Below are positions 39,942 through 52,872 of a stretch of 64,000 nucleotides of DNA, piece after piece (the first letter of the stretch is position 1; every line of letters starts with the position of its first letter). Made by a program: the position numbers and the translations under genes. This DNA is from Pictodentalium vernedei (Eukaryota > Mollusca > Scaphopoda > Dentaliida > Dentaliidae): NCBI GenBank assembly GCA_031216915.1, contig JAUFNR010000029.1, positions 62,001-126,000 of the forward strand, read 5' to 3'. The notes beneath the pieces were generated by a model that searched no databases, was not told the origin of the DNA, and saw nothing but the letters and a program-made list of their open reading frames with translations.

Positions 39942-41140
39942 CTTCAGACAACTTTTTCTGCCCTGAAAACAGGGGAGGGGGAGGGGGCGTCAAACAACAA
40001 ACACGAGAGAAAAATTGACCTGAAGGGAAGTTCCCAAGATGTGCACATGTTTTTTCAGGGAATTAACAACAAAAATACGAAATAGTAAATTGTATTTTTG
40101 AGGTCCAAAAGTCATCAAATCACTTCCTCTTTTATCATGAATATTCAACAATTATGCAAGATGTCAATAGAATGTTTCAAACGTTTATTGAAACAATATA
40201 TTTTCCCAGGGCTGTTTATTTTAAGAGATTGCATCATTTCCGAGTGCAACATTTCAAGATAGGTAATTCTAAATCAAGTATTTAGTTCAGCGATACCAAC
40301 AACAACGACTAGCTAGGTTGATCCTGAGTTAACTCTTCTCATTTTACCAGCATTAAATACTGGCATTAGTCAGCTAACGAATAAATTGTTATAAAGCAAT
40401 TTTGTGGCCCGATGGTTGGGTGTATTTAACTTTTCTAGCCTTTTTCGTTCTTCCAGAAAAGCCATGGTGTGATGATAAAACTTTTAGAGAAAGGCTGTGC
40501 ACTTAATACTTGTACTCTAGCTAAAGTTCATCTTTCAGTCCTATATGTAGCTCAGCCTGATATCGAACAAACAATAGGTCATAAATTATGCTGAAGACAT
40601 TGATGATTGCATCTCTTTCTCTTTCATTTCAGATGCTGCAATCGACACAAAGAAGTCATGATATACATCATAACCATCAAAACAGAAATAGAAGACGTCT
40701 CCTCATGGATGGCTGCAACAATGCGAACAGAAAGTGGCATACTATACTTGCCTGAAAACTCAAGAAACCACCAGAATACCTACATGACAGGTAAGAAAAC
40801 CTTAAAAACATATATATTTTTTTAAACAATACATGTTTTTTTTCTTTTTCAGAATGTTTATTTGTTGCAGAATCCTCAGACGGAGAATAGAGAATTCCTA
40901 TAACATAGTACTATCACCACCGATGAACTTTGGAAATTGGTATTTAACTCCAAAATGAGACAATTTTGACCATATTTGAAGCAATCAACTGCGAAAATCA
41001 GGTGAATATATTTATGTGATATGTTGAAATTCTGACGATGTGCCATTTAATCCAGGAAGGGTCATACGGAGAGCTATATCTTTCTCAAGTATATCCCGTC
41101 AAGTATAGCCCTTCGGACAACGTTTTCTGCCCTGAAAACA

Positions 41141-41174
41141 GGGGACGGGGGGGGGGGGGGGGGGGGGAGGGGGG
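41141..41174 (+). repeat. G-rich tract with a 21-G pure run (potential G-quadruplex)
   Basis: Four G, AC, 21 G, A, then 6 G on the plus strand. This is the longest copy of a tract present in every monomer at the same place, just inside the left edge. Classes a and b have a variable pure run; classes c, d, e and a' have fixed interrupted tracts of three G runs. The class-a and class-b forms have enough G to form an intramolecular G-quadruplex by the usual four-run rule. Homopolymer length may include sequencing error. Confidence 0.85.
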
Positions 41175-41210
41175 CGTCATACAACAAACACGAGAGAGAA
41201 ATTGACCTGA

Positions 41211-41244
41211 AGGTAAGTTCCCATGATGTGCTCATGTTTTTCAG
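41211..41244 (+). promoter_or_regulatory. Perfect 5' splice donor AG|GTAAGT specific to class a, with nearby acceptor
   Basis: Class a reads CTGAAGGTAAGTTCCC where every other class reads GAAGGGAAGTTCCC, so one G-to-T change creates a full U1-consensus donor at 41213. A pyrimidine-rich acceptor (GTTTTTCAG) ends at 41244. The 32-bp gap is too short for a typical intron, so any splicing would use a more distant acceptor. The same donor occurs at 10651, 16530, 20062, 27111, 32987, 47092, 52969, 57680 and 63556. Confidence 0.5.
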
Positions 41245-42299
41245 GGAATTAACAACAAAAATGCGAAATAGTAAATTGTATTTTTTAGGTCCAAAAGTCA
41301 TCAAATCACTTCCTCTTTTATCAGGAATATTCAACAATTATGCAAGATGTCAATAGAATGTTTCAAACGTTTATTGAAACAATATATTTTCCCAGGGCTG
41401 TTTATTTTAAGAGATTGCATCATTTCCGAGTGCAACATTTCAAGATAGGTAATTCTAAATCAAGTATTTAATTCAGCGATACCAACAACAACAACTAGCT
41501 AGGTTGATCCTGAGTTAACTCTTCTCATTTTACCAGCATTAAATATTGGCATTCTTTTAGTCAGCTAACGAATAAATTGTTATAAAGCAATTTTGTGGCC
41601 CGATGGTTGGGTGTATTTAACTTTTCTAGCCTTTTTCGTTCTTCCAGAAAAGCCATGGTGTGATGATAAAACTTTTAGAGAAAGGCTGTGCACTTAATAT
41701 CTGTACTCTAGCTAAAGTTCATCTTTCAGTCCTATATGTAGCTCAGCCTGATATCGAACAAACAATAGGTCATAAATTAGGTGAAGACATTGATGATTGC
41801 ATCTCTTTCTCTTTCATTTCAGATGCTGCAATCGATACAAAGAAGTCATGATATACATCATACCAGCAAAACAGAAAAAGAAGACGTCTCCTCATGGATT
41901 GCTGCAACAATGCGAACAGAAAGTGGCATACTATACTTGCCTGAAAACTCAAGAAACCACCCGAATACCTACATGACAGGTAAGAAAACCTTAAAAACAT
42001 ATATATTTTTTTAACCAATACATGTTTTTTTTCTTTTTCAGAATGTTTATTTGTTGCAGAATCCTCAGACGGAGAATAGAGAATTCCTATAACATAGTAC
42101 TGTCACCACCGATGAACTTTGGAAATTGGTATTTAACTCCAAAATGAGACAATTTTGACCATTTTTGAAGCAATCAACTGCGAAAATCAGGTGAATATAT
42201 TTATGTGATATGTTGAAATTCTGATGGTGTGCCATTTAATCCAGGAAGGGTCATACGGAGAGCTATATCTCTCTCAAGTATATCCCGTCAAGTATAGCC

Positions 42300-43480
42300 C
42301 TTCGGACAACGTTTTCTGCCCTGAAAACAGGGGAGGGGGGGGGGGGAGGGGGGCGTCATACAACAAACACGATAGAGAAATTGACCTGAAGGGAAGTTCC
42401 CATGATGTGCTCATGTTTTTCAGGGAATTAACAACAAAAATACGAAATAGTAAATTGTATTTTTTAGGTCCAAAAGTAATCAAATCACTTCCTCTTTTAT
42501 CATGAATATTCAACAATTATGCAAGATGTCAATAGAATGTTTCAAACGTTTATTGAAACAATATATTTTCCCAGGGCTGTTTATTTTAAGAGATTGCATC
42601 ATTTCCGAGTGCAACATTTCAAGATAGGTAATTCTAAATCAAGTATTTAGTTCAGCGATACCAACAACAACGACTAGCTAGGTTGATCCTGAGTTAACTC
42701 TTCTCATTTTACCAGCATTAAATATTGGCATTCTTTTAGTCAGCTAACGAATAAATTGTTATAAAGCAATTTTGTGGCCCGATGGTTGGGTGTATTTACC
42801 TTTTCTAGCCTTTTTCGTTTTTCCAGAAAAGCCATGGTGTGATGATAAACCTTTTAGAGACAGGCTGTGCACTTAATATCTGTACTCTAGCTAAAGTTCA
42901 TCTTTCAGTCCTATATGTAGCTCAGCCTGATATCGAACAAACAATAGGTCATAAATTAGGCTGAAGACATTGATGATTGCATCTCTTTCTCTTTCATTTC
43001 AGATGCTGCAATCGATACAAAGAAGTCATGATATACATCATAACCATCAAAACAGAAAAAGAAGACGTCTCCTCATGGATGGCTGCAACAATGCGAACAG
43101 AAAGTGGCATACTATACTTGCCTGAAAACTCAAGAAACCACCAGAATACCTACATGACAGGTAAGAAAACCTTAAAAACATATATATTTTTTTAACCAAT
43201 ACATGTTTTTTTTCTTTTTCAGAATGTTTATTTGTTGCAGAATCCTCAGACGGAGAATAGAGAATTCCTATAACATAGTACTATCACCACCGATGGACTT
43301 TGGAAATTGGTATTTAACTCCAAAATGGCACAATTTTGACCATATTTGAAGCAATCAACTGCGAAAATCAGGTGAATATATTTATGTGATATGTTGAAAT
43401 TCCGACGGTGTGCCATTTAATCCAGGAAGGGTCATACGGAGACCTATATCTTTCTCAAGTATATCCCGTCAAGTATAGCC
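42300..43480 (+). repeat. Reference monomer class b
   Basis: Diagnostics are GGGGA then a pure G run (12 here) then A and 6 G, CACGATAGAGAAATTG, TTATCATGAATATTC, TTTACCTTTTCTAGCC, CGTTTTTCCAG, CTTTTAGAGACAGGC, GGCTGAAG (donor lost), a B-form E2 with CATAACCATC, ATGGCACAA, and TTCCGACGGTG. Two subtypes exist. b-I has TTTTTTAGG with GTAATC (1173, 5867, 42300, 48179, 54057, 58767). b-Q has TTTTTGAGG with GTCATC (11738, 17617, 21149, 28198, 34074). Confidence 0.93.
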
Positions 43481-44651
43481 CTTCAGACAACTTTTTCTGC
43501 TCTGAAAGCAGGGGAAGGGGAGGGGGATTCAAACAACAAAGACGAGAGAAAAATTGACCTGAAGGGAAGTTCCCAAGATGTGCACATGTTTTTCAGGGAA
43601 TTAACAGCAAAAATACGAAATAGTAAATTGTATTTTTTAGGTCCAAAAGTCATCAAATCACTTCCTCTTTTATCAGGAAAATTCAACAATTATGCAAGAT
43701 GCCAATAGAATGTTTCAAACGTTTATTGAAACAATATATTTTCCCAGGGCTGTTTATTTTAAGAGATTGCATCATTTCCGAGTGCAACATTTCAAGATAG
43801 GTAATTCTAAATCAAGTATTTAGTTCAGCGATACCAACAACAACGACTAGCTAAGTTGATCCTGAGTTAACTCTTCTCATTTTACCAGCATTAAATATTG
43901 GCATTCTTTTAGTCAGCTAACGAATAAATTGTTATAAAGCAATTTTGTGGCCCGATGGTTGGGTGTATTTAACTTTTCTAGCCTTTTTCGTTCTTCCAGA
44001 AAAGCCATGGTGTGATGATAAAACTTTTAGAGAAAGGCTGTGCACTTAATATCTGTACTCTAGCTAAAGTTCATCTTTCAGTCCTATATGTAGCTCAGCC
44101 TGATATCGAACAAACAATAGGTCATAAATTAGGTGAAGACATTGATGATTGCATCTCTTTCTCTTTCATTTCAGATGCTGCAATCGATACAAAGAAGTCA
44201 TGATATACATCATACCAGCAAAACAGAAAAAGAAGACGTCTCCTCATGGATTGCTGCAACAATGCGAACAGAAAGTGGCATACTATACTTGCCTGAAAAC
44301 TCAAGAAACCACCCGAATACCTACATGACAGGTAAGAAAACCTTAAAAACATATATATTTTTTTAACCAATACATGTTTTTTTTCTTTTTCAGAATGTTT
44401 ATTTGTTGCAGAATCCTCAGACGGAGAATAGAGAATTCCTATAACATAGTACTATCACCACCGATGAACTTTGGAAATTGGTATTTAACTCCAAAATGAG
44501 ACAATTTTGACCATTTTTGAAGCAATCAACTGCGAAAATCAGGTGAATATATTTATGTGATATGTTGAAATTCTGATGGTGTGCCATTTAATCCAGGAAG
44601 GGTCATACGGAGACCTATATCTTTCTCAAGTATATCCCGTCAAGTATAGCC
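43481..44651 (+). repeat. Reference monomer class c
   Basis: Diagnostics are GGGGAAGGGGAGGGGG followed by ATTCAAAC, GGAAAATTCAAC, GATGCCAATAG, GCTAAGTTGATCC, an intact TTAG|GTGAAG donor, and an A-form E2. The right part resembles class a (CCATTTTTGAAG, TTCTGATGG) but ends in GAGACCTATATC. In H1 and H2 the leader reads CTCTGAAAACAGG; from H3 on it reads CTCTGAAAGCAGG. This copy has a private TTAACAGCAAAA near 43607. Length is fixed at 1171 bp. Confidence 0.93.
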
Positions 44652-45824
44652 CTTCAGACAACCTTTTCTGCTCTGAAAACAGGGGAAGGGGAGGGGGATT
44701 CAAACAACAAAGACGAGAGAAAAATTGACCTGAAGGGAAGTTCCCAAGATGTGCACATGTTTTTCAGGGAATTAACAACAAAAATACGAAATAGTAAATT
44801 GTATTTTTTAGGTCCAAAAGTCATCAAATCACTTCCTCTTTTATCAGGAATATTCAACAATTATGCAAGATGTCAATAGAATGTTTCAAACGTTTATTGA
44901 AACAATATATTTTCCCAGGGCTGTTTATTTTAAGAGATTGCATCATTTCCGAGTGCAACATTTCAAGATAGGTAATTCTAAATCAAGTATTTAGTTCAGC
45001 GATACCAACAACCATGACTAGCTAGGTTGATCCTGAGTTAACTCTTCTCATTTTACCAGCATTAAATATTGGCATTCTTTTAGTCAGCTAACGAATAAAT
45101 TGTTATAAAGCAATTTTGTGGCCCGATGGTTGGGTGTATTTAACTTTTCTAGCCTTTTTCGTTCTTCCAGAAAAGCCTATGTGTGATGATAAAACTTTTA
45201 GAGAAAGGCTGTGCACTTAATATCTGTACTCTAGCTAAAGTTCATCTTTCAGTCCTATATGTAGCTCAGCCTGATATCGAACAAACAATAGGTCATAAAT
45301 TAGGCTGAAGACATTGATGATTGCATCTCTTTCTCTTTCATTTCAGATGCTGCAATCGATACAAAGAAGTCATGATATACATCATAACCAGCAAAACAGA
45401 AAAAGAAGACGTCTACTCATGGATGGCTGCAACAATGCGAACAGAAAGTGGCATACTATACTTGCCTGAAAACTCAAGAAACCACCAGAATACCTACATG
45501 ACAGGTAAGAAAACCTTAAAAACATATATATTTTTTTAACCAATACATGTTTTTTTTCTTTTTCAGAATGTTTATTTGTTGCAGAATCCTCAGACGGAGA
45601 ATAGAGAATTCCTATAACATAGTACTATCACCACCGATGAACTTTGGAAATTGGTATTTAACTCCAAAATGAGACAATTTTGACCATATTTGAAGCAATC
45701 AACTGCGAAAATCAGGTGAATATATTTATGTGATATGTTGAAATTCTGACGGTGTGCCATTTAATCCAGGAAGGGTCATACGGAGAGCTATATCTTTCTC
45801 AAGTATATCCCGTCAAGTATAGCC
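44652..45824 (+). repeat. Reference monomer class d
   Basis: It has the same G-rich leader as c (GGGGAAGGGGAGGGGG). Class-specific sites are CAACAACCATGACTAG, AAAGCCTATGTGTG in place of AAAGCCATGGTGTG, GGCTGAAG (donor lost), a B-form E2 with CATAACCAGC and GTCTACTCATGG, then ATGAGACAA, CCATATTTG, TTCTGACGGTG and GAGAGCTATATC. Normal length is 1173 bp. Confidence 0.93.
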
Positions 45825-46993
45825 CTTCAGACAACTTTTTCTGCCCTGAAAACAGGGGAGGGGGAGGGGGCGTCAAACAACAAACACGAGAGAAAAATTG
45901 ACCTGAAGGGAAGTTCCCAAGATGTGCACATGTTTTTTCAGGGAATTAACAACAAAAATACGAAATAGTAAATTGTATTTTTGAGGTCCAAAAGTCATCA
46001 AATCACTTCCTCTTTTATCATGAATATTCAACAATTATGCAAGATGTCAATAGAATGTTTCAAACGTTTATTGAAACAATATATTTTCCCAGGGCTGTTT
46101 ATTTTAAGAGATTGCATCATTTCCGAGTGCAACATTTCAAGATAGGTAATTCTAAATCAAGTATTTAGTTCAGCGATACCAACAACAACGACTAGCTAGG
46201 TTGATCCTGAGTTAACTCTTCTCATTTTACCAGCATTAAATACTGGCATTAGTCAGCTAACGAATAAATTGTTATAAAGCAATTTTGTGGCCCGATGGTT
46301 GGGTGTATTTAACTTTTCTAGCCTTTTTCGTTCTTCCAGAAAAGCCATGGTGTGATGATAAAACTTTTAGAGAAAGGCTGTGCACTTAATACTTGTACTC
46401 TAGCTAAAGTTCATCTTTCAGTCCTATATGTAGCTCAGCCTGATATCGAACAAACAATAGGTCATAAATTATGCTGAAGACATTGATGATTGCATCTCTT
46501 TCTCTTTCATTTCAGATGCTGCAATCGACACAAAGAAGTCATGATATACATCATAACCATCAAAACAGAAATAGAAGACGTCTCCTCATGGATGGCTGCA
46601 ACAATGCGAACAGAAAGTGGCATACTATACTTGCCTGAAAACTCAAGAAACCACCAGAATACCTACATGACAGGTAAGAAAACCTTAAAAACATATATAT
46701 TTTTTTAAACAATACATGTTTTTTTTCTTTTTCAGAATGTTTATTTGTTGCAGAATCCTCAGACGGAGAATAGAGAATTCCTATAACATAGTACTATCAC
46801 CACCGATGAACTTTGGAAATTGGTATTTAACTCCAAAATGAGACAATTTTGACCATATTTGAAGCAATCAACTGCGAAAATCAGGTGAATATATTTATGT
46901 GATATGTTGAAATTCTGACGATGTGCCATTTAATCCAGGAAGGGTCATACGGAGAGCTATATCTTTCTCAAGTATATCCCGTCAAGTATAGCC
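45825..46993 (+). repeat. Reference monomer class e
   Basis: Diagnostics are the leader GGGGAGGGGGAGGGGGCG, TGTTTTTTCAGGG, TTTTTGAGGTCC, TTATCATGAAT, and AAATACTGGCATTAGTCAG, which lacks CTTTT relative to all other classes. It also has AATACTTGTAC, TTATGCTGAAG, ATCGACACAAAG, a B-form E2 with GAAATAGAAG, TTTAAACAATAC after E2, and GACGATGTG. The length is 1169 bp in every copy. Confidence 0.93.
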
Positions 46994-49900
46994 CTTCGGA
47001 CAACGTTTTCTGCCCTGAAAACAGGGGACGGGGGGGGGGGGGGGGGAGGGGGGCGTCATACAACAAACACGAGAGAGAAATTGACCTGAAGGTAAGTTCC
47101 CATGATGTGCTCATGTTTTTCAGGGAATTAACAACAAAAATGCGAAATAGTAAATTGTATTTTTTAGGTCCAAAAGTCATCAAATCACTTCCTCTTTTAT
47201 CAGGAATATTCAACAATTATGCAAGATGTCAATAGAATGTTTCAAACGTTTATTGAAACAATATATTTTCCCAGGGCTGTTTATTTTAAGAGATTGCATC
47301 ATTTCCGAGTGCAACATTTCAAGATAGGTAATTCTAAATCAAGTATTTAGTTCAGCGATACCAACAACAACAACTAGCTAGGTTGATCCTGAGTTAACTC
47401 TTCTCATTTTACCAGCATTAAATATTGGCATTCTTTTAGTCAGCTAACGAATAAATTGTTATAAAGCAATTTTGTGGCCCGATGGTTGGGTGTATTTAAC
47501 TTTTCTAGCCTTTTTCGTTCTTCCAGAAAAGCCATGGTGTGATGATAAAACTTTTAGAGAAAGGCTGTGCACTTAATATCTGTACTCTAGCTAAAGTTCA
47601 TCTTTCAGTCCTATATGTAGCTCAGCCTGATATCGAACAAACAATAGGTCATAAATTAGGTGAAGACATTGATGATTGCATCTCTTTCTCTTTCATTTCA
47701 GATGCTGCAATCGATACAAAGAAGTCATGATATACATCATACCAGCAAAACAGAAAAAGAAGACGTCTCCTCATGGATTGCTGCAACAATGCGAACAGAA
47801 AGTGGCATACTATACTTGCCTGAAAACTCAAGAAACCACCCGAATACCTACATGACAGGTAAGAAAACCTTAAAAACATATATATTTTTTTAACCAATAC
47901 ATGTTTTTTTTCTTTTTCAGAATGTTTATTTGTTGCAGAATCCTCAGACGGAGAATAGAGAATTCCTATAACATAGTACTATCACCACCGATGAACTTTG
48001 GAAATTGGTATTTAACTCCAAAATGAGACAATTTTGACCATTTTTGAAGCAATCAACTGCGAAAATCAGGTGAATATATTTATGTGATATGTTGAAATTC
48101 TGATGGTGTGCCATTTAATCCAGGAAGGGTCATACGGAGAGCTATATCTCTCTCAAGTATATCCCGTCAAGTATAGCCATTCGGACAACGTTTTCTGCCC
48201 TGAAAACAGGGGAGGGGGGGGGGGGAGGGGGGCGTCATACAACAAACACGATAGAGAAATTGACCTGAAGGGAAGTTCCCATGATGTGCTCATGTTTTTC
48301 AGGGAATTAACAACAAAAATACGAAATAGTAAATTGTATTTTTTAGGTCCAAAAGTAATCAAATCACTTCCTCTTTTATCATGAATATTCAACAATTATG
48401 CAAGATGTCAATAGAATGTTTCAAACGTTTATTGAAACAATATATTTTCCCAGGGCTGTTTATTTTAAGAGATTGCATCATTTCCGAGTGCAACATTTCA
48501 AGATAGGTAATTCTAAATCAAGTATTTAGTTCAGCGATACCAACAACAACGACTAGCTAGGTTGATCCTGAGTTAACTCTTCTCATTTTACCAGCATTAA
48601 ATATTGGCATTCTTTTAGTCAGCTAACGAATAAATTGTTATAAAGCAATTTTGTGGCCCGATGGTTGGGTGTATTTACCTTTTCTAGCCTTTTTCGTTTT
48701 TCCAGAAAAGCCATGGTGTGATGATAAACCTTTTAGAGACAGGCTGTGCACTTAATATCTGTACTCTAGCTAAAGTTCATCTTTCAGTCCTATATGTAGC
48801 TCAGCCTGATATCGAACAAACAATAGGTCATAAATTAGGCTGAAGACATTGATGATTGCATCTCTTTCTCTTTCATTTCAGATGCTGCACTCGATACAAA
48901 GAAGTCATGATATACATCATAACCATCAAAACAGAAAAAGAAGACGTCTCCTCATGGATGGCTGCAACAATGCGAACAGAAAGTGGCATACTATACTTGC
49001 CTGAAAACTCAAGAAACCACCAGAATACCTACATGACAGGTAAGAAAACCTTAAAAACATATATATTTTTTTAACCAATACATGTTTTTTTTCTTTTTCA
49101 GAATGTTTATTTGTTGCAGAATCCTCAGACGGAGAATAGAGAATTCCTATAACATAGTACTATCACCACCGATGGACTTTGGAAATTGGTATTTAACTCC
49201 AAAATGGCACAATTTTGACCATATTTGAAGCAATCAACTGCGAAAATCAGGTGAATATATTTATGTGATATGTTGAAATTCCGACGGTGTGCCATTTAAT
49301 CCAGGAAGGGTCATACGGAGACCTATATCTTTCTCAAGTATATCCCGTCAAGTATAGCCCTTCAGACAACTTTTTCTGCTCTGAAAGCAGGGGAAGGGGA
49401 GGGGGATTCAAACAACAAAGACGAGAGAAAAATTGACCTGAAGGGAAGTTCCCAAGATGTGCACATGTTTTTCAGGGAATTAACAACAAAAATACGAAAT
49501 AGTAAATTGTATTTTTTAGGTCCAAAAGTCATCAAATCACTTCCTCTTTTATCAGGAAAATTCAACAATTATGCAAGATGCCAATAGAATGTTTCAAACG
49601 TTTATTGAAACAATATATTTTCCCAGGGCTGTTTATTTTAAGAGATTGCATCATTTCCGAGTGCAACATTTCAAGATAGGTAATTCTAAATCAAGTATTT
49701 AGTTCAGCGATACCAACAACAACGACTAGCTAAGTTGATCCTGAGTTAACTCTTCTCATTTTACCAGCATTAAATATTGGCATTCTTTTAGTCAGCTAAC
49801 GAATAAATTGTTATAAAGCAATTTTGTGGCCCGATGGTTGGGTGTATTTAACTTTTCTAGCCTTTTTCGTTCTTCCAGAAAAGCCATGGTGTGATGATAA

Positions 49901-52872
49901 AACTTTTAGAGAAAGGCTGTGCACTTAATATCTGTACTCTAGCTAAAGTTCATCTTTCAGTCCTATATGTAGCTCAGCCTGATATCGAACAAACAATAGG
50001 TCATAAATTAGGTGAAGACATTGATGATTGCATCTCTTTCTCTTTCATTTCAGATGCTGCAATCGATACAAAGAAGTCATGATATACATCATACCAGCAA
50101 AACAGAAAAAGAAGACGTCTCCTCATGGATTGCTGCAACAATGCGAACAGAAAGTGGCATACTATACTTGCCTGAAAACTCAAGAAACCACCCGAATACC
50201 TACATGACAGGTAAGAAAACCTTAAAAACATATATATTTTTTTAACCAATACATGTTTTTTTTCTTTTTCAGAATGTTTATTTGTTGCAGAATCCTCAGA
50301 CGGAGAATAGAGAATTCCTATAACATAGTACTATCACCACCGATGAACTTTGGAAATTGGTATTTAACTCCAAAATGAGACAATTTTGACCATTTTTGAA
50401 GCAATCAACTGCGAAAATCAGGTGAATATATTTATGTGATATGTTGAAATTCTGATGGTGTGCCATTTAATCCAGGAAGGGTCATACGGAGACCTATATC
50501 TTTCTCAAGTATATCCCGTCAAGTATAGCCCTTCAGACAACCTTTTCTGCTCTGAAAACAGGGGAAGGGGAGGGGGATTCAAACAACAAAGACGAGAGAA
50601 AAATTGACCTGAAGGGAAGTTCCCAAGATGTGCACATGTTTTTCAGGGAATTAACAACAAAAATACGAAATAGTAAATTGTATTTTTTAGGTCCAAAAGT
50701 CATCAAATCACTTCCTCTTTTATCAGGAATATTCAACAATTATGCAAGATGTCAATAGAATGTTTCAAACGTTTATTGAAACAATATATTTTCCCAGGGC
50801 TGTTTATTTTAAGAGATTGCATCATTTCCGAGTGCAACATTTCAAGATAGGTAATTCTAAATCAAGTATTTAGTTCAGCGATACCAACAACCATGACTAG
50901 CTAGGTTGATCCTGAGTTAACTCTTCTCATTTTACCAGCATTAAATATTGGCATTCTTTTAGTCAGCTAACGAATAAATTGTTATAAAGCAATTTTGTGG
51001 CCCGATGGTTGGGTGTATTTAACTTTTCTAGCCTTTTTCGTTCTTCCAGAAAAGCCTATGTGTGATGATAAAACTTTTAGAGAAAGGCTGTGCACTTAAT
51101 ATCTGTACTCTAGCTAAAGTTCATCTTTCAGTCCTATATGTAGCTCAGCCTGATATCGAACAAACAATAGGTCATAAATTAGGCTGAAGACATTGATGAT
51201 TGCATCTCTTTCTCTTTCATTTCAGATGCTGCAATCGATACAAAGAAGTCATGATATACATCATAACCAGCAAAACAGAAAAAGAAGACGTCTACTCATG
51301 GATGGCTGCAACAATGCGAACAGAAAGTGGCATACTATACTTGCCTGAAAACTCAAGAAACCACCAGAATACCTACATGACAGGTAAGAAAACCTTAAAA
51401 ACATATATATTTTTTTAACCAATACATGTTTTTTTTCTTTTTCAGAATGTTTATTTGTTGCAGAATCCTCAGACGGAGAATAGAGAATTCCTATAACATA
51501 GTACTATCACCACCGATGAACTTTGGAAATTGGTATTTAACTCCAAAATGAGACAATTTTGACCATATTTGAAGCAATCAACTGCGAAAATCAGGTGAAT
51601 ATATTTATGTGATATGTTGAAATTCTGACGGTGTGCCATTTAATCCAGGAAGGGTCATACGGAGAGCTATATCTTTCTCAAGTATATCCCGTCAAGTATA
51701 GCCCTTCAGACAACTTTTTCTGCCCTGAAAACAGGGGAGGGGGAGGGGGCGTCAAACAACAAACACGAGAGAAAAATTGACCTGAAGGGAAGTTCCCAAG
51801 ATGTGCACATGTTTTTTCAGGGAATTAACAACAAAAATACGAAATAGTAAATTGTATTTTTGAGGTCCAAAAGTCATCAAATCACTTCCTCTTTTATCAT
51901 GAATATTCAACAATTATGCAAGATGTCAATAGAATGTTTCAAACGTTTATTGAAACAATATATTTTCCCAGGGCTGTTTATTTTAAGAGATTGCATCATT
52001 TCCGAGTGCAACATTTCAAGATAGGTAATTCTAAATCAAGTATTTAGTTCAGCGATACCAACAACAACGACTAGCTAGGTTGATCCTGAGTTAACTCTTC
52101 TCATTTTACCAGCATTAAATACTGGCATTAGTCAGCTAACGAATAAATTGTTATAAAGCAATTTTGTGGCCCGATGGTTGGGTGTATTTAACTTTTCTAG
52201 CCTTTTTCGTTCTTCCAGAAAAGCCATGGTGTGATGATAAAACTTTTAGAGAAAGGCTGTGCACTTAATACTTGTACTCTAGCTAAAGTTCATCTTTCAG
52301 TCCTATATGTAGCTCAGCCTGATATCGAACAAACAATAGGTCATAAATTATGCTGAAGACATTGATGATTGCATCTCTTTCTCTTTCATTTCAGATGCTG
52401 CAATCGACACAAAGAAGTCATGATATACATCATAACCATCAAAACAGAAATAGAAGACGTCTCCTCATGGATGGCTGCAACAATGCGAACAGAAAGTGGC
52501 ATACTATACTTGCCTGAAAACTCAAGAAACCACCAGAATACCTACATGACAGGTAAGAAAACCTTAAAAACATATATATTTTTTTAAACAATACATGTTT
52601 TTTTTCTTTTTCAGAATGTTTATTTGTTGCAGAATCCTCAGACGGAGAATAGAGAATTCCTATAACATAGTACTATCACCACCGATGAACTTTGGAAATT
52701 GGTATTTAACTCCAAAATGAGACAATTTTGACCATATTTGAAGCAATCAACTGCGAAAATCAGGTGAATATATTTATGTGATATGTTGAAATTCTGACGA
52801 TGTGCCATTTAATCCAGGAAGGGTCATACGGAGAGCTATATCTTTCTCAAGTATATCCCGTCAAGTATAGCC
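46994..52872 (+). repeat. HOR copy H9: canonical 5-mer a-b-c-d-e
   Basis: Monomers start at 46994 (a), 48179 (b), 49360 (c), 50531 (d) and 51704 (e); E2 blocks start at 47702, 48882, 50054, 51226 and 52395. The b monomer has private changes AGCCATTCGG at its left edge and GCTGCACTCGAT at the start of E2. Confidence 0.95.

Larger units (their letters stand above)
32890..41110 (+). repeat. HOR copy H7: expanded 7-mer a-b-c-d-d*-d*-e
   Basis: Monomers start at 32890 (a), 34074 (b), 35252 (c), 36423 (d), 37596 (d*), 38770 (d*) and 39942 (e); E2 blocks start at 33597, 34774, 35946, 37118, 38292, 39466 and 40633. Two consecutive d* hybrids follow the normal d. The first shows GCTAGATTGATC, and the junction just before it has CTACATC and CCCTTCAAGTATA. 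The second lacks two T in the pyrimidine tract near 39670. These private marks show the d* copies are real separate units. Confidence 0.94.
41111..42299 (+). repeat. Reference monomer class a
   Basis: Diagnostics are CTTCGGACAACG at the left edge, GGGGAC followed by a pure G run (21 here) then A and 6 G, a perfect donor AG|GTAAGT at 41213, AAAAATGCGAAATAG, and CAACAACAACAACTAGC. The TTAG|GTGAAG donor is intact, E2 has the A form (157 bp, CATACCAGC), and the right end reads TTCTGATGGTG and GAGAGCTATATCTCTCTC. Class a occurs at 10557, 16430, 19964, 27014, 32890, 41111, 46994, 52873, 57580 and 63460. Confidence 0.93.
41111..46993 (+). repeat. HOR copy H8: canonical 5-mer, used here as reference copy
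   Basis: Monomers start at 41111 (a), 42300 (b), 43481 (c), 44652 (d) and 45825 (e); E2 blocks start at 41823, 43003, 44175, 45347 and 46516. It has the longest pure G run in the window (21 G in a). From here rightwards b returns to the b-I form (TTTTTTAGG with GTAATC) and its G run is longer (11-13 G) than in H1-H7 (8-10 G). Confidence 0.95.
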
